Assembly (NCBI RefSeq): GCF_009696075.1
Contig: NZ_VUMR01000001.1
Coordinates: 36,181 to 100,180, forward strand
Length of the DNA stretch: 64,000 bases
Direction: 5' to 3'
Source: Holdemanella porci
Lineage (GTDB): Bacteria > Bacillota_I > Bacilli_A > Erysipelotrichales > Erysipelotrichaceae
The notes beneath the pieces are model-generated. The model searched no databases and was not told the origin of the DNA. It worked only from the letters and a program-made list of their open reading frames with translations. Below, piece by piece: positions 34,135 through 44,197 of the stretch (its first letter is position 1; every line of letters begins with the position of its first letter). A program made the translations under genes and the position numbers.

Positions 34135-36367
34135 GATTTCTCCTCAACATTAAATAGGCACCTACAACCACACACACCAAACTCATGCTGGAACCTGTAT
34201 GTGGAAGCTTTGTCATTCTTTCATTCACAAACTCCAAGTTTACACTTCCATCTGCATATAAGCCATCTACTTTTTCTTGATCCATATACACATCATATTG
34301 TCCTTTAACCGGTATAAAATCCGTTTTTATACAATACACACGATCTATTTTTTGATAGCCACTTGGCGCCTTGATTTCCTTTAAATAATACGTTTCACCA
34401 TTCTTTAAATCCGCAAAAGATACAACACCATCAACCGTAGTCTTCTCATCAATCTTTTCTTTACACTCACTGTCTTTAAATAATCCAAATACAGCACCAT
34501 CCAGTAATTGATGCATATTGTTTTTCTTTACGATCTTCAATTCAAAAGGATTCACCTTATTTGAAAAAGTGATGACAGGATCCACTCCAGAAATACTTCC
34601 ATCACGCAACACTTCAAATTCAATAGGATGCATATCCAGGGCATACCCATCTAGTGTCTTAAACTCGGTTAATGTATGTTTTCCTTTTGTCAGACCCATC
34701 CATTCAATTTCACCCTTATCATTCGTCTTTTCTTGTAAAGGAAACGGCAAATTTGGCATTGTATGCTTAAACAGGACATTTGGCAATGGAATTTGCGTAC
34801 CCTCCTGTACTTTGACTAGCTTTAAACGGTTCACTGTATCTTTCACACTGAATGTCTTAAATGCACTAATATGTTCAGACGTACTACTTGTACGATCTAA
34901 CTTTTGTACATATACTGTGCTATCCAATAAATACCCCTGTGGAGGATCGATTTCCTGAACCGTAATCGTACCTAATGGTAAACATATCTTTCCATTCAGA
35001 TCCGTATAGAAGGCATCACCACTTACTTTATACGAATCTTCCATCAAAATCTTACCCGTCTTATCTGTCTTTAATATCCAGCTACGTATTGGTAAAACAC
35101 CTAAACTTGCTGGATCCTTATCATATAGACCTCCATAAAACTTAAATTCATACTTCGCATCTTTTAAACTGGCCATACCCTGCGCTTTATTGCCTGTTTG
35201 GGCATCTTGTTTCACCAAAACTAAATCCACAAGATTGGTTTGTGGAACATCACGCACTTCGATTTCTTGAACCACTTGATCTTCAACCTTAACCGTATAG
35301 ATTGTTGTATCTTTTTGATAGCCATGTGGCGCTAGTATTTCATTAATGTAGTAAGTACCAATATCTAAATCTTTAATCTCGTTGGACTTGCCATTTTCAT
35401 CAATTTTAAATTCACCAATCTTTTCTTTACACCCAGAATCTTTATACAATCCATAAAGTGCCCCAGAAAATGTATAGGATGCATTCGATTGATTGATCTC
35501 ATTCTTTGAGCTGACCTTTAAAAGCTTTACTGAACCTGTAGGCACATATACACCATATGCCAACTTTTGAAGCGGCGTTAACACCCCTTGCCAGTTATAG
35601 GCAGACCCAGCTACATCTACTAAATAGGCTGAATAATTTTTAACATTTGGCTTTGCGATGATTTCATTCCATAAACCACCCACTACTTTATTCCAGTGAT
35701 ACCCATCATTACTTGCCTTACTAATACAATTTGAACTATACGCATTCGATACAAGTTCACTTGTGAGTACAATTGCTCCACTGACGCCATAACGAGATGT
35801 TAATATATCTCCAGGACCGTTATAGCCGTAGTACAAACATTTTTTTAAGTTCTCATTTTCAACCAAATATGGATCGGAAGTCACATCTCCTGCTGCAGGA
35901 GATGCATTCAATCCTTGCGCACAAAATGCTTCATGAGAATTCGACAATTTCCATATTCCATTCGCAATATAGTAGCCAGGCTTTTCTTCATACCGATGGT
36001 GACTCATACTTACTACACTACTCGTTCTAGATTCCATCCCATTTACAGTCGTTTCAAATCCTGCACTATAGCGATCTAAAATCATCAAGCCATTCTTGAT
36101 CAAATACGCATCCGAATAGGTATCATAAAAGTCTTCACTTAAAAAATAAGTTGAATCACAATAATCTAATAAGCCATACTCATCCGCCTTAGCTTTTCGC
36201 AATTCAATAAATTCATCTGTATTGATATTTCCCTTTTTATACTCCTCCATCATCTCCATTTCTTTTGAACTCATTCCATACGTATCCATCGTATTGGCAC
36301 GAACAATACTTAAAGAAAGAATAAATACTATAAGAATACTCATACATATATAAATCTTCTTTTTCAT
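34127..36367 (-). CDS. Pilus tip adhesin with thioester-like domain, Cna_B repeats and LPHTG
   Basis: The 746 residues have a signal peptide, then an N-terminal domain with EAFCAQGLN and LKKCLYYGYNGPGD, resembling thioester (TQXA) adhesin domains in which the Cys forms a bond with a Gln. At least four Cna_B repeats follow, each ending in an xYYxxEixAPxGYq pattern (IGTYYINEILAPHGYQ, GETYYLKEIKAPSGYQ). The end is LPHTG plus TM plus RRNHE. It is the first gene of the pilus operon, the usual place of the tip adhesin. GGAGGTGA lies 5 bp before the ATG at 36367. Confidence 0.88.
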   Translation of the reverse strand: MKKKIYICMSILIVFILSLSIVRANTMDTYGMSSKEMEMMEEYKKGNINTDEFIELRKAKADEYGLLDYCDSTYFLSEDFYDTYSDAYLIKNGLMILDRYSAGFETTVNGMESRTSSVVSMSHHRYEEKPGYYIANGIWKLSNSHEAFCAQGLNASPAAGDVTSDPYLVENENLKKCLYYGYNGPGDILTSRYGVSGAIVLTSELVSNAYSSNCISKASNDGYHWNKVVGGLWNEIIAKPNVKNYSAYLVDVAGSAYNWQGVLTPLQKLAYGVYVPTGSVKLLKVSSKNEINQSNASYTFSGALYGLYKDSGCKEKIGEFKIDENGKSNEIKDLDIGTYYINEILAPHGYQKDTTIYTVKVEDQVVQEIEVRDVPQTNLVDLVLVKQDAQTGNKAQGMASLKDAKYEFKFYGGLYDKDPASLGVLPIRSWILKTDKTGKILMEDSYKVSGDAFYTDLNGKICLPLGTITVQEIDPPQGYLLDSTVYVQKLDRTSSTSEHISAFKTFSVKDTVNRLKLVKVQEGTQIPLPNVLFKHTMPNLPFPLQEKTNDKGEIEWMGLTKGKHTLTEFKTLDGYALDMHPIEFEVLRDGSISGVDPVITFSNKVNPFELKIVKKNNMHQLLDGAVFGLFKDSECKEKIDEKTTVDGVVSFADLKNGETYYLKEIKAPSGYQKIDRVYCIKTDFIPVKGQYDVYMDQEKVDGLYADGSVNLEFVNERMTKLPHTGSSMSLVCVVVGAYLMLRRNHE

Positions 36368-36515
36368 TACTTCACCTCCCATTTATATATTCTTTTCTTC
36401 TCACCTATTATTTTGACAACCCAATGTGAAAAAGACATTAATTCCAAGCATTTCCTTACGATACTTCCTATCTTGTCTAAAACGCAAAAAAACAAGCGTT
36501 TTACATAAAAAACAC

Positions 36516-36544
36516 TTGTCAAAAAAAAACAAATCGTGTATTAT
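36516..36544 (+). promoter_or_regulatory. Promoter of tRNA-Gln
   Basis: TTGTCA and TATTAT are 17 bp apart, and the -10 ends 12 bp before the first base of the tRNA. Confidence 0.8.
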
Positions 36545-36556
36545 AAGTAGGCATAT

Positions 36557-36632
36557 TGGGGTATAGCCAAGCGGTAAGGCATCAGACTCTGAATCTGACA
36601 TTTCCTTGGTTCGAATCCAAGTACCCCAGCCA
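36557..36632 (+). tRNA. tRNA-Gln (anticodon CUG)
   Basis: The 76 bases fold as a full cloverleaf. The acceptor pairs TGGGGTA with TACCCCA. The D arm is AGCCAAGCGGTAAGGC, and the anticodon stem TCAGA/TCTGA encloses loop CTCTGAA with CTG at positions 34-36. The T loop is TTCGAAT, and the discriminator G is followed by an encoded CCA. It reads CAG codons. Confidence 0.95.
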
Positions 36633-36640
36633 TGCCCATT

Positions 36641-36667
36641 ACAGAGAAGCAATTCTCTGTTTTTTTT
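36641..36667 (+). terminator. tRNA-Gln terminator
   Basis: ACAGAGAA and TTCTCTGT pair perfectly around GCAA, followed by seven to eight Ts. Confidence 0.9.
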
Positions 36668-36683
36668 ATACTTTTTCTTAGAT

Positions 36684-36732
36684 TACCGACATAATACCGA
36701 CATTTTCAAATTCATTACCGACATCTACGACA
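36684..36732. repeat. Phased TACCGACA motif array downstream of the AlbA_2 gene
   Basis: TACCGACA begins at 36684, 36695 and 36716, and a shortened TACGACA at 36726. The steps of 11, 21 and 10 bp place all copies on the same face of the helix. The same octamer forms the palindrome at 38158-38181 on the other side of the gene. Confidence 0.75.
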
Positions 36733-36772
36733 AAAAAAAACACCTATCGTCCATTGATAGATGTTTATATTA

Positions 36773-38110
36773 TTATTTTATTACAATCCAGCGACCATCT
36801 CTCTTATTACCAATTCGTTCAATCCTTCCGACTTGTTGTAATCTAGTCAATGCACGTTCAACAGTTCTTTGACTTAAACCTATTTTCTCAGCAATTCTTA
36901 GTGCAGTATCATCTGGGTTACTTAAAATTGCTTTTAAAACTTTCTCTTCAGATGGTTTTAACGTTTCATTTTGCACTGTATTTATTTCTGAAACTATTAT
37001 CCTATTTAATTTATCCATCACATCTTTATCGAATTTAATGGTACATTTAATATAATTAGTTTCAATTTCAAATGCTTCTTCTCCATAATGCTCTACTATA
37101 GTAGGTATACCATGTCCAGTATGTTCTACAAGTCCCATACTCAAGAAAATACGCATTAACGTTGCATTTCTAGGTTTACTTATACCTTCGAAAAATTGTT
37201 TTTTTGTCATACCATTTGGAAGGCCTCCATGCGATAAAACTTCAATACGATCACTAAACATTGATATCTGTGGTTCAGTAATTGTCCAATCATTATGTAC
37301 AAGTGAATTCAAAACCGCCTCATTTACACAGTCAATATCATATAAATATTTATCAACACGCGGACGAACTGTGGTATCTGAAATACAAATATTTTCAGCT
37401 ATCAATCTATTCTTAATTTTAGTATATGAAGTTAAAAGACACCCATAGCCGAAATCACTTGTTTCTGAAATAGAAGCCTTGTTTATTCCGTGAAATTTTA
37501 CAAAAATTAGAGGTATATTATTTCTATCAGCCAGTAATTCTCCCAATAAATTGTATTCACCATTTTGGTTCTTTAAATTTAGATTCTTTTCAAATGAACT
37601 ATCATCCAGAATATGATAACCTTTTTCAGCATAATAAATTTTTAATTCTCTGAAGCTTAAATCAGCCATACTAGATCTTTTTTTCAACATATATTCATTA
37701 TCTATAAAATTTTGTTCATAACGAATCTTTATTTGTTCTGACGTCATTTCTTTACAAGTTGTTCCAACTCGGATTGTACAGCCATTTGAAGAAAAACCGT
37801 ATTTTTTTTGACAATAAATATTTCGTCCTCCTTTCGAGATATTCAACACAATTAAAGCTTTTTTTTCATCAAATCGTACTTCTGTTGTAATTTCATCTTG
37901 TGGATTCGGCTCAATTTGTGTAGTAATGACATCAGATATTTTTCGTAAAGTTTCATCTAATTTATCCACCCCAACTACAGTACCATCATCTTTAATTCCT
38001 ACAATCAAAGTTCCACCATCAGAATTCAAAAAAGAAACAATTTCTTTTACAATTGAATCTGTATATTTTTCTTTTAACTCCATAGTTTGCGTTTCATAAT
38101 ATTTATCCAT
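36773..38110 (-). CDS. AlbA_2 (Schlafen-like) domain transcriptional regulator
   Basis: From the ATG at 38110 the protein has 445 residues. The N-terminal AlbA_2/Schlafen ATP-binding domain has ETQTMELKEKYTDSIVKEIV, FLNSDGGTLIVGIKDDG and GGRNIYCQKKYG. A central HATPase-like part contains VNEAVLNSLVHNDWT and HGGLPNGMTKKQF, as in 'ATP-dependent DNA helicase RecG-like' regulators (HATPase_c_4). The C-terminal winged helix is SNPDDTALRIAEKIGLSQRT. A TTG 12 bp upstream lies before the predicted transcription start. The gene has its own promoter and operator, so autoregulation is likely. Its targets are unknown. Confidence 0.85.
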   Translation of the reverse strand: MDKYYETQTMELKEKYTDSIVKEIVSFLNSDGGTLIVGIKDDGTVVGVDKLDETLRKISDVITTQIEPNPQDEITTEVRFDEKKALIVLNISKGGRNIYCQKKYGFSSNGCTIRVGTTCKEMTSEQIKIRYEQNFIDNEYMLKKRSSMADLSFRELKIYYAEKGYHILDDSSFEKNLNLKNQNGEYNLLGELLADRNNIPLIFVKFHGINKASISETSDFGYGCLLTSYTKIKNRLIAENICISDTTVRPRVDKYLYDIDCVNEAVLNSLVHNDWTITEPQISMFSDRIEVLSHGGLPNGMTKKQFFEGISKPRNATLMRIFLSMGLVEHTGHGIPTIVEHYGEEAFEIETNYIKCTIKFDKDVMDKLNRIIVSEINTVQNETLKPSEEKVLKAILSNPDDTALRIAEKIGLSQRTVERALTRLQQVGRIERIGNKRDGRWIVIK

Positions 38111-38126
38111 AAAATCACCCAACTAA

Positions 38127-38155
38127 ATTATATTACTTAACCGTCATTTATTCAA
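38127..38155 (-). promoter_or_regulatory. Promoter of the AlbA_2 regulator gene
   Basis: TTGAAT and TATAAT are 17 bp apart on the minus strand. The spacer contains GACGGTTAA, a degenerate half of the palindrome just upstream. The leader would be only about 10 bases. Confidence 0.75.
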
Positions 38156-38157
38156 CA

Positions 38158-38181
38158 TTACCGACATTCTTTTGTCGGTAA
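38158..38181. promoter_or_regulatory. Putative operator palindrome TTACCGACA-N6-TGTCGGTAA
   Basis: Perfect 9-bp arms with a 6-bp centre lie directly upstream of the -35 box of the AlbA_2 regulator. The half-site equals the octamer repeated in phase downstream of the gene. Confidence 0.72.
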
Positions 38182-38250
38182 AGTTTCAATTAAGCTATAT
38201 GACTTATTTAACACCGAATTAAATTGTTTGACTTAATTAGATATAAGAAA

Positions 38251-38273
38251 AGAGAGCCTTTACTAAGCTCTCT
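38251..38273 (-). terminator. ftsZ terminator
   Basis: AGAGAGC and GCTCTCT pair around nine bases, followed on the minus strand by TTTTC. It lies just after the ftsZ stop codon. Confidence 0.65.
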
Positions 38274-38284
38274 ATATGTGTCTA

Positions 38285-39394
38285 TTAACGATTGAAGAAG
38301 AAGTTAGGAATTTGTTCATCATCACTTGTGTTATTTTCAACACTAGTTACAACACCTGGGTTAACAGGCGCTTGGATTTTTGGTTCTGTGAACAATGTAT
38401 CATTCGCAACTTGTTTAATGACTGGTTCACTACGTCTTTTACGTTGTTTTTCTTTTGGTTCTTCAAATCCAGTAGCGATAACTGTAACGATGATCGCATC
38501 ACCTAATTGTTCATTGATTGCGATACCGAAAATGCAGTCCACATCTCCACCAGCTGCATCTTGAATGACAGCTACAGCGTTTTGTGCATCAAATAAGCTA
38601 ACTTTGTCACCACCAGTGATGTTTACGATAGCTGATTTAGCACCAGAGATTTGTGCTTCCAATAATGGTGATTGGATAGCTTTTTCAGCAGCAGAGATAG
38701 CTTTGTCTTCTCCTTCTGCCATACCAATACCGATCAATGCACGACCTTGGTTTTGCATAACGCTACGAACGTCCGCAAAGTCTAAGTTTACCAATGCTGG
38801 TACAGCAATCAAGTCAGAGATTGTTTGAACACCTTGACGTAATACGTTATCTGCAGCTTGGAATGCTTCTTCGATTGGTTTGCGACCAATCACATCTAAT
38901 AAGTTGTCATTTGAAACGATGATCAATGAGTCAACATATTTTTTCAATTCTTCAATACCATCTTTGGCATTGTTTGCACGACGACGACCTTCAAAAGTGA
39001 ATGGACGAGTTACAACGGCAACTGTTAAAGCACCTTCTTCTTTAGCAATCTTAGCGATTAATGGAGCAGCACCCGTACCAGTTCCACCACCCATACCAGC
39101 AGTGATAAATACCATGTCGCTTCCTTTTACAGATTCGCGGATTTCTCCTTCACTTTCTTCAGCAGCTTTTCGTCCATATTCTGGATTTCCACCAGCACCT
39201 AAACCTTTAGTTGTTTCTTTTCCTAAAACGATTTTGTTATCGCAAGGAGAGTTTTTCATAACTTGTACATCTGTGTTGCAGATATAGAAATCAACACCCT
39301 TAACACCATCAGCAACCATGCGGTTAACAGCGTTGGATCCACCACCACCAACACCAAATACTTTAATATTTGCTACTTGATTAAATTCAGTCAT
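38285..39394 (-). CDS. ftsZ: Cell division GTPase FtsZ
   Basis: The 369 residues carry the tubulin/FtsZ motifs: [13 protein letters not shown], the G-box [12 protein letters not shown], and the T7 loop [12 protein letters not shown] variable linker leads to the conserved C-terminal peptide ([12 protein letters not shown]), which binds FtsA. It forms the cytokinetic ring at the inner membrane face. It follows ftsA by 20 bp. Confidence 0.97.
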   Translation of the reverse strand: MTEFNQVANIKVFGVGGGGSNAVNRMVADGVKGVDFYICNTDVQVMKNSPCDNKIVLGKETTKGLGAGGNPEYGRKAAEESEGEIRESVKGSDMVFITAGMGGGTGTGAAPLIAKIAKEEGALTVAVVTRPFTFEGRRRANNAKDGIEELKKYVDSLIIVSNDNLLDVIGRKPIEEAFQAADNVLRQGVQTISDLIAVPALVNLDFADVRSVMQNQGRALIGIGMAEGEDKAISAAEKAIQSPLLEAQISGAKSAIVNITGGDKVSLFDAQNAVAVIQDAAGGDVDCIFGIAINEQLGDAIIVTVIATGFEEPKEKQRKRRSEPVIKQVANDTLFTEPKIQAPVNPGVVTSVENNTSDDEQIPNFFFNR

Positions 39395-39414
39395 ATAATA
39401 TTTTCCTCTCTTTT

Positions 39415-40674
39415 TTATTCTTCTTCTGCTAAAATAGCATTCTTTAACTTCTTCGTAAATCCACCTTCACCAGTATGCGCCTTTTGATTAATAGAATCAA
39501 TGCTAGCTTCTAATTCATTATTGTTTGCACTAATTCTGTCATCATGGTGAATACGGTTGATGTCTTGCCATGCATAGGCCATACCTAAGCCACACACAAA
39601 TGCACCATCTCTTGCACCAATGGCTTGTTCTTGATAGATCATTGCGCTCGCATTGAACGATTTATCTAGATCCTTCAATACGGGAATGTTACTTCCTTGT
39701 CCTGTGATCACATATCTTGATTTTCCTTGGCGAACAATTGGTAAGCATGCATCATTGACAGCTGCAATCCATTGACGAATACGAGGTAAACAAGCCCTCG
39801 CTAATTCATTGGCCGTAATCTCAACACGCATATCTTCTCTTTGTTCAATATAAACAATCACATCACTGTTTTCATCTTCTTGACCCGAGAAAATATTCTG
39901 CAACAATCTGTAACATACATCATCACTTAACTTATATTTCCTTTGGATATCCTCAATAAACCATAAGTATCCATAATCCAAAGTTGTACAAGTCATTAAA
40001 CGACCTGTACTAAATAAAGCTAAAGTAGAGTGATTCTGTTCCAAATCAATTTGGATTGTAACTCTTTCTGTGCTCTGTGCCAAAGCCGCAGTTTCTTGAC
40101 CAATCGCAAATGAATCTAAACATAAATCCAAGATTTCAAGATTTGCCTGTTCCACACAACGAGCATACGAATAGATTGTTTCCTTGTCGGCATATAATAA
40201 ATCTACATCCATAATGAAATCTTCACATTCCTGATTTAATGGAAGTTTCTGACTCACTTGTCCATTGACTTCATAAGACACCTTATTCGCATTGACAAAT
40301 TCTACATCTTCATTCAATCGTTTTTGAATGGCGTTTTTAAATCCTTGCTGAATATGGAACAAACGAATATGTTTTGTACCATCTTCAATCTGAACACGCA
40401 CCTTTTGTGAGCTACGCATTACATTTACACTAGGAACAGCCAATAAGACACGCTCAATTCGATATCCTAAAGCTGCCTGTGCATTCGTTATAGCTTGACG
40501 AATGGCTGTAACAATAGCACTTTCATCGACAATCTTTTGATTTTTATCTACACCTGAACAAGCAACTCTTTCTGTTCTTAAAACGTTGTAGCGAGCTTCA
40601 AATATCTCTAAAACGATAAGACGAATCTCTTGATCAGCAATTTCGATAGCCGCATAAACTCTTTTCTTACTCAT
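39415..40674 (-). CDS. ftsA: Cell division protein FtsA (actin-like FtsZ tether)
   Basis: The 419-residue actin-fold protein starts [20 protein letters not shown] (phosphate 1 region). [14 protein letters not shown] begins the 1C-like subdomain, and [12 protein letters not shown] is the adenosine motif. The C-terminal [16 protein letters not shown] is an amphipathic helix for membrane binding. Sequence conservation is low for FtsA (ITGQGS instead of LTGGGA), but position before ftsZ and the membrane helix support the call. GGAG precedes the ATG at 40674. Confidence 0.88.
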   Translation of the reverse strand: MSKKRVYAAIEIADQEIRLIVLEIFEARYNVLRTERVACSGVDKNQKIVDESAIVTAIRQAITNAQAALGYRIERVLLAVPSVNVMRSSQKVRVQIEDGTKHIRLFHIQQGFKNAIQKRLNEDVEFVNANKVSYEVNGQVSQKLPLNQECEDFIMDVDLLYADKETIYSYARCVEQANLEILDLCLDSFAIGQETAALAQSTERVTIQIDLEQNHSTLALFSTGRLMTCTTLDYGYLWFIEDIQRKYKLSDDVCYRLLQNIFSGQEDENSDVIVYIEQREDMRVEITANELARACLPRIRQWIAAVNDACLPIVRQGKSRYVITGQGSNIPVLKDLDKSFNASAMIYQEQAIGARDGAFVCGLGMAYAWQDINRIHHDDRISANNNELEASIDSINQKAHTGEGGFTKKLKNAILAEEE

Positions 40675-40762
40675 TCGACGTCTCCTTTTACATACTACTA
40701 AACAATAATACCATATTTGAAACAAAAATAGAAGATTCTCTTTTTAAATTCAACAATGAAAA

Positions 40763-40786
40763 AAGGGCCAGCACAAGCCTACCCTT
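40763..40786 (-). terminator. Hairpin after the 181-residue membrane-protein gene
   Basis: AAGGG and CCCTT flank an imperfect inner stem, followed by six to seven Ts on the minus strand. It overlaps the stop codon region and separates this unit from ftsA. Confidence 0.5.
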
Positions 40787-41324
40787 CCAATTTTTCAAAT
40801 GCCTTTTCCTTAAATCTTTTCTTACACAAATAATAATCCACCAATAAAATAATCAATGAAAAATCAACTTGCACAGGAAAGAACATTTTAAATAATATAC
40901 ATAAAATTAAAGATAAAACATCCAAATAAACAAAGTCACGAACTAAATCATACCGCTGAAGCGTTCGATACTTTGTACGTAAATTGATCAATGAAAATAC
41001 AAGTGCTGCACAGCCTACAATCGCATCCACACTAAAGTTCACAACAAAACTTGAAAACAAGACCGCCTTTAAAAAGAACAAAGTCAATGTCACACTCATC
41101 ACAAGCATCATGTTACAAATCTTTAGCTTTTCATCATCACGAACCACCATTTTTTCGGCATGTTTTTTAAACGTAGAACTCTTAGAAAACTGACGATACA
41201 AGCGATCCACTTTCTTGTCAAAATCATCTTCTTTTTTTGAATTCACTAGATCGATCATCAATTCCTTTTTCGCATCGATTAAATCCGACTTTTCTATTCT
41301 TTGAATGATTACTTCTCTAGACAT
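40779..41324 (-). CDS. Membrane protein of unknown function, 181 residues
   Basis: A charged N-terminal part (~1-65, KKEDDFDKKVDRLYRQFSKS, possibly coiled) is followed by four hydrophobic segments arranged as two hairpins (MMLVMSVTLTLFFLKAVLF to VGCAALVFSLINL; FVYLDVLSLILCILFKMFF to IILLVDYYL). No family recognised. It overlaps the aminopeptidase gene by 16 bp, so the two are coupled. Its site between ftsA and the PBP is unusual for a division cluster. Confidence 0.65.
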   Translation of the reverse strand: MSREVIIQRIEKSDLIDAKKELMIDLVNSKKEDDFDKKVDRLYRQFSKSSTFKKHAEKMVVRDDEKLKICNMMLVMSVTLTLFFLKAVLFSSFVVNFSVDAIVGCAALVFSLINLRTKYRTLQRYDLVRDFVYLDVLSLILCILFKMFFPVQVDFSLIILLVDYYLCKKRFKEKAFEKLEG

Positions 41325-42631
41325 ATAGATTCAGCTTCTTCAATCTGCAGATTTGTTTCATAGAATTCCTTCAATGCGATAATCGCATATTCAGTATCCT
41401 TAACACCTGCAGTTTCAAAACAAGAATGCATCGCAAGCTGAGCCAAACCAAAGTCTACCGCATGAACACTTACCTGCGTATTGGATAAGTTGCCCAAAGT
41501 TGAACCACCCACTACATCACTACGATTCGCAAAGCTTTGTACTGGCACATTCACATTCTGACATACACCTGTAAATAAAGCACGACTAAATGCGTCTGTT
41601 GTATATTTCTGGTTTGCACTTTCCTTAATGACAATACCACCATTCATTGTGACAAAGTTTACGGCATCTGTCTTTTCTGCATGATTTGGATGTAGAGCAT
41701 GCGCATTATCACAACTTACTAAGAAAGTCTTCGCGATAGCCTGATAATATTCATCCTCCGTTTTACCTAAACACGTATTGATACGGTGCAATACATCTTT
41801 CAAGAATGTAGACATCGCACCCTGTTTTGTGTTTGAACCCACTTCTTCATTATCGAAGCAACAATATACATTGACACTCTTTTCATTTTCAGCCTCAATA
41901 AATGCCTTTAATGAAACGAATGCGCATTGCAAGTCATCCAATTTAGGACTTGAAACAAATTCATTTTCCAATCCCCAAACTAAACCTTTTTGACGATTCA
42001 CTAAGAATAAGTCTTTACCTAAGATATCTTCAGCTTTAATACCCAATTCATCCGCAACCATCTTGTCAAAAGCGCCCTTCTTAAGGGCTCCACAAGAAAA
42101 CATAGGGCACAAATCAATCTGACGATTATATTTATAACCATTGTTGACCTCACGATTGAAGTGGATAGCCACATTTGGAATCATTAAGATATCTTTGTCG
42201 ATATATAATAATTTTGATTCAATCTTAGACCCATTACGAACAAGTACACGACCCGCAACTGTTAATGGGCGATCAAACCAAGTGTTGTCGATCATACCAC
42301 CATATGCTTCAACGTCTAAACGCAAATATTCATTTGGACCCGCAAGCTCAGGCACATTTTTAACTTTGTATGTCGGTGAATCCGAGTGACTTGCACACAT
42401 TTGGAAATGATAAGAATCCAAACCATTACCAACCTTAAACGCAATTAAACTGGAGTGGTTACGAATTGTATAATATTTTCCACCCGCTTTAACATCCCAA
42501 GCTTTAGACTCAGGAAGATATGTGAATCCAGCCTCGTCTAAATATGTACGAATCGTTTTGATGGAATGAAACATACTAGGACTTGATTCAATAAATTGAA
42601 TTAATTCATTTGAAATTTCGATTGTATTCAT
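41309..42631 (-). CDS. M18-family aminopeptidase
   Basis: The 440 residues show the M18 metal ligands: His in CASHSDSPTYKVK, Asp in SPKLDDLQCAF, the Glu pair in CCFDNEEVGSNTKQG, and a late His in VSVHAVDFGLAQLAMHSCFE. Bacterial M18 enzymes (ApeB type) prefer acidic or neutral N-terminal residues. It is cytoplasmic and probably recycles amino acids from peptides. It follows the permease gene by 53 bp, giving a small peptide and amino-acid unit inside the division cluster. Confidence 0.9.
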   Translation of the reverse strand: MNTIEISNELIQFIESSPSMFHSIKTIRTYLDEAGFTYLPESKAWDVKAGGKYYTIRNHSSLIAFKVGNGLDSYHFQMCASHSDSPTYKVKNVPELAGPNEYLRLDVEAYGGMIDNTWFDRPLTVAGRVLVRNGSKIESKLLYIDKDILMIPNVAIHFNREVNNGYKYNRQIDLCPMFSCGALKKGAFDKMVADELGIKAEDILGKDLFLVNRQKGLVWGLENEFVSSPKLDDLQCAFVSLKAFIEAENEKSVNVYCCFDNEEVGSNTKQGAMSTFLKDVLHRINTCLGKTEDEYYQAIAKTFLVSCDNAHALHPNHAEKTDAVNFVTMNGGIVIKESANQKYTTDAFSRALFTGVCQNVNVPVQSFANRSDVVGGSTLGNLSNTQVSVHAVDFGLAQLAMHSCFETAGVKDTEYAIIALKEFYETNLQIEEAESICLEK

Positions 42632-42676
42632 GATTAAACATCTCCTCGACTATAATTATCCACAAATAAGAAGAAA

Positions 42677-42698
42677 AGGCAAAATTAATTTTTTGCCT
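42677..42698 (-). terminator. Hairpin at the end of the permease gene
   Basis: AGGCAAAA and TTTTGCCT pair around six bases and are followed by TTTCTT on the minus strand. It overlaps the last codons of the permease gene. Confidence 0.55.
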
Positions 42699-44103
42699 CT
42701 TTTTTCTTGATTGCTGGTAAAATCAATCCTAAAGCTGTTAATACAACTGGAGTGATAATATTTAAGACTGTAGTATACATATCCCCTGCTTTATACATAC
42801 CTAGTAAGCAACAAGCAGCCGTTAATATAAAGCACCAAGCACCAAATACGATTGCGACTGTGTTGTTGTTCACAAATTTATAGTCACGGTGGAAAATATC
42901 TGTTTTCTTACGCAACATAACATAAGCAAAGAATACCCACAAGTAACACATTGGCATTGTTACTGAGTTTAACTGAGTCAACTGACGAAGTACTGTATCT
43001 GCATTTGGAACTAAAGCCTGAGCCAAGATGATTGCACCGGCAAGAATATCAACCATGATGATACCATTTGAATATGCACCTGCATCATTCTTGTGCAATA
43101 ACTTAGTTGGGATATATTGACGAGCATCTTCGTTATCTAATAACATTCGTAAAGGCGCATCAATACTAATGACTAATGTAGAGAATTGTCCAATACAGTT
43201 ACAAGCTGCATAAACAATCATCAATACATTACCCATACCATAGTATTCACCTAATCTTTGGAATGCCCAATAAGAACCATTCGCATTGTATGCGTCAAAG
43301 TTAGCTTCGATTACAGCTGGATCAAACATCATACCCATTGCAATTGTACCAAAGATAGCACAAACGATAACCATGATAGCCGCAAAAATCATACTCTTAG
43401 GAAAGCCTTTAGAAGGATCTTCAACTTTATTTACATAAGGTGAAATCTTTTCACATCCACCAACCGCAAATACTAAGATTGATAATGAACTGAAATATTT
43501 CCAGTCAAAAGTTGGAATCAAGTTTTTGAAGCTGAAATCCATAGCTAAATATCCACCATTTGGATTGATAGCAGGAGCCGCAAACATCATTACGATATAA
43601 AGAATACTCATAACAAACATACTAGATCCAGCAATTGTAGCCATTTTCTTTAATGGGTTTAAACCACGACTTGCGACATAACTAAATAGTAATAAAACAG
43701 CTAAAGTCGCAAACTGAACAGCTTTTGTGTTAAAAGATGCATAAGTTTCTGAGTTTTGGAAAATCATCCAGCTTAATGCTTTCAAACCACCAGAACCTTT
43801 AGAAGCAATGTACGTAATGTGACATGCCCAATACGTCCAACCCGCATAGTATGCAGCTTTAGGACCTGTTGTTTCGTGAATCCAAGAACTTACACCTCCA
43901 CCTGAATTTTTGAATGCAGAACCAAGTTCACCTACCATTAATGCATAAGGAACGAAGTACAACGCAAACATCAAAATCCAAGAAAAGATGACTTGAATTC
44001 CGTTGAAGTACATAAATCCGTTTAATACGTTTCCAAAACCCCATAGAGTTGAAAAACACATAAACGCAAGTGTGTACCACTTCATTTTTTGTGAATCATT
44101 CAT
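42685..44103 (-). CDS. APC-superfamily amino-acid permease or antiporter
   Basis: From the ATG at 44103 (AGAGGAGAG upstream) the protein has 472 residues and about twelve hydrophobic helices. TM1 contains GFGNVLNGFMYFNG, and the early loop GSAFKNSGGGVSSWIHE matches the GGxxxW region of glutamate/GABA-type APC transporters such as GadC and YjeM. VFAVGGCEKISPYVNKVEDP is TM6. The substrate is not determinable; a glutamate- or dipeptide-related amino acid is possible. Confidence 0.88.
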   Translation of the reverse strand: MNDSQKMKWYTLAFMCFSTLWGFGNVLNGFMYFNGIQVIFSWILMFALYFVPYALMVGELGSAFKNSGGGVSSWIHETTGPKAAYYAGWTYWACHITYIASKGSGGLKALSWMIFQNSETYASFNTKAVQFATLAVLLLFSYVASRGLNPLKKMATIAGSSMFVMSILYIVMMFAAPAINPNGGYLAMDFSFKNLIPTFDWKYFSSLSILVFAVGGCEKISPYVNKVEDPSKGFPKSMIFAAIMVIVCAIFGTIAMGMMFDPAVIEANFDAYNANGSYWAFQRLGEYYGMGNVLMIVYAACNCIGQFSTLVISIDAPLRMLLDNEDARQYIPTKLLHKNDAGAYSNGIIMVDILAGAIILAQALVPNADTVLRQLTQLNSVTMPMCYLWVFFAYVMLRKKTDIFHRDYKFVNNNTVAIVFGAWCFILTAACCLLGMYKAGDMYTTVLNIITPVVLTALGLILPAIKKKEAKN

Positions 44104-44197
44104 TTTACTCTCTCCTCTTTCACTCATAGTCAATTTTACCCAACCCAAATGACATTTGTCAACTTGAAAACCAAATCCATCATTTTTTTATACCAGA

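Noticed and set aside
34518..34958. 146-residue plus-strand ORF within the tip adhesin gene
   Set aside because: It is opposite the Cna_B coding frame, has no ribosome site and no recognisable domain.
36479..36502. AAAACGC/GCGTTTT hairpin as a terminator before the tRNA promoter
   Set aside because: Loop is a homopolymer run and no T-run follows on either strand; it may be chance in AT-rich DNA.
36401..36652. 83-residue minus-strand ORF with GWGTWIRTKEMSDSESDALP
   Set aside because: It is the antisense reading of tRNA-Gln and its terminator, a well-known false protein.
36684..36732. Short direct repeats resembling a CRISPR remnant
   Set aside because: Repeat length is only 8 bp, spacers are 3-13 bp and there are no cas genes; a protein-binding array fits better.
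38292..39287. Several plus-strand ORFs (90, 87 and 135 residues) opposite ftsZ
   Set aside because: They are mirror frames of the highly conserved FtsZ gene.
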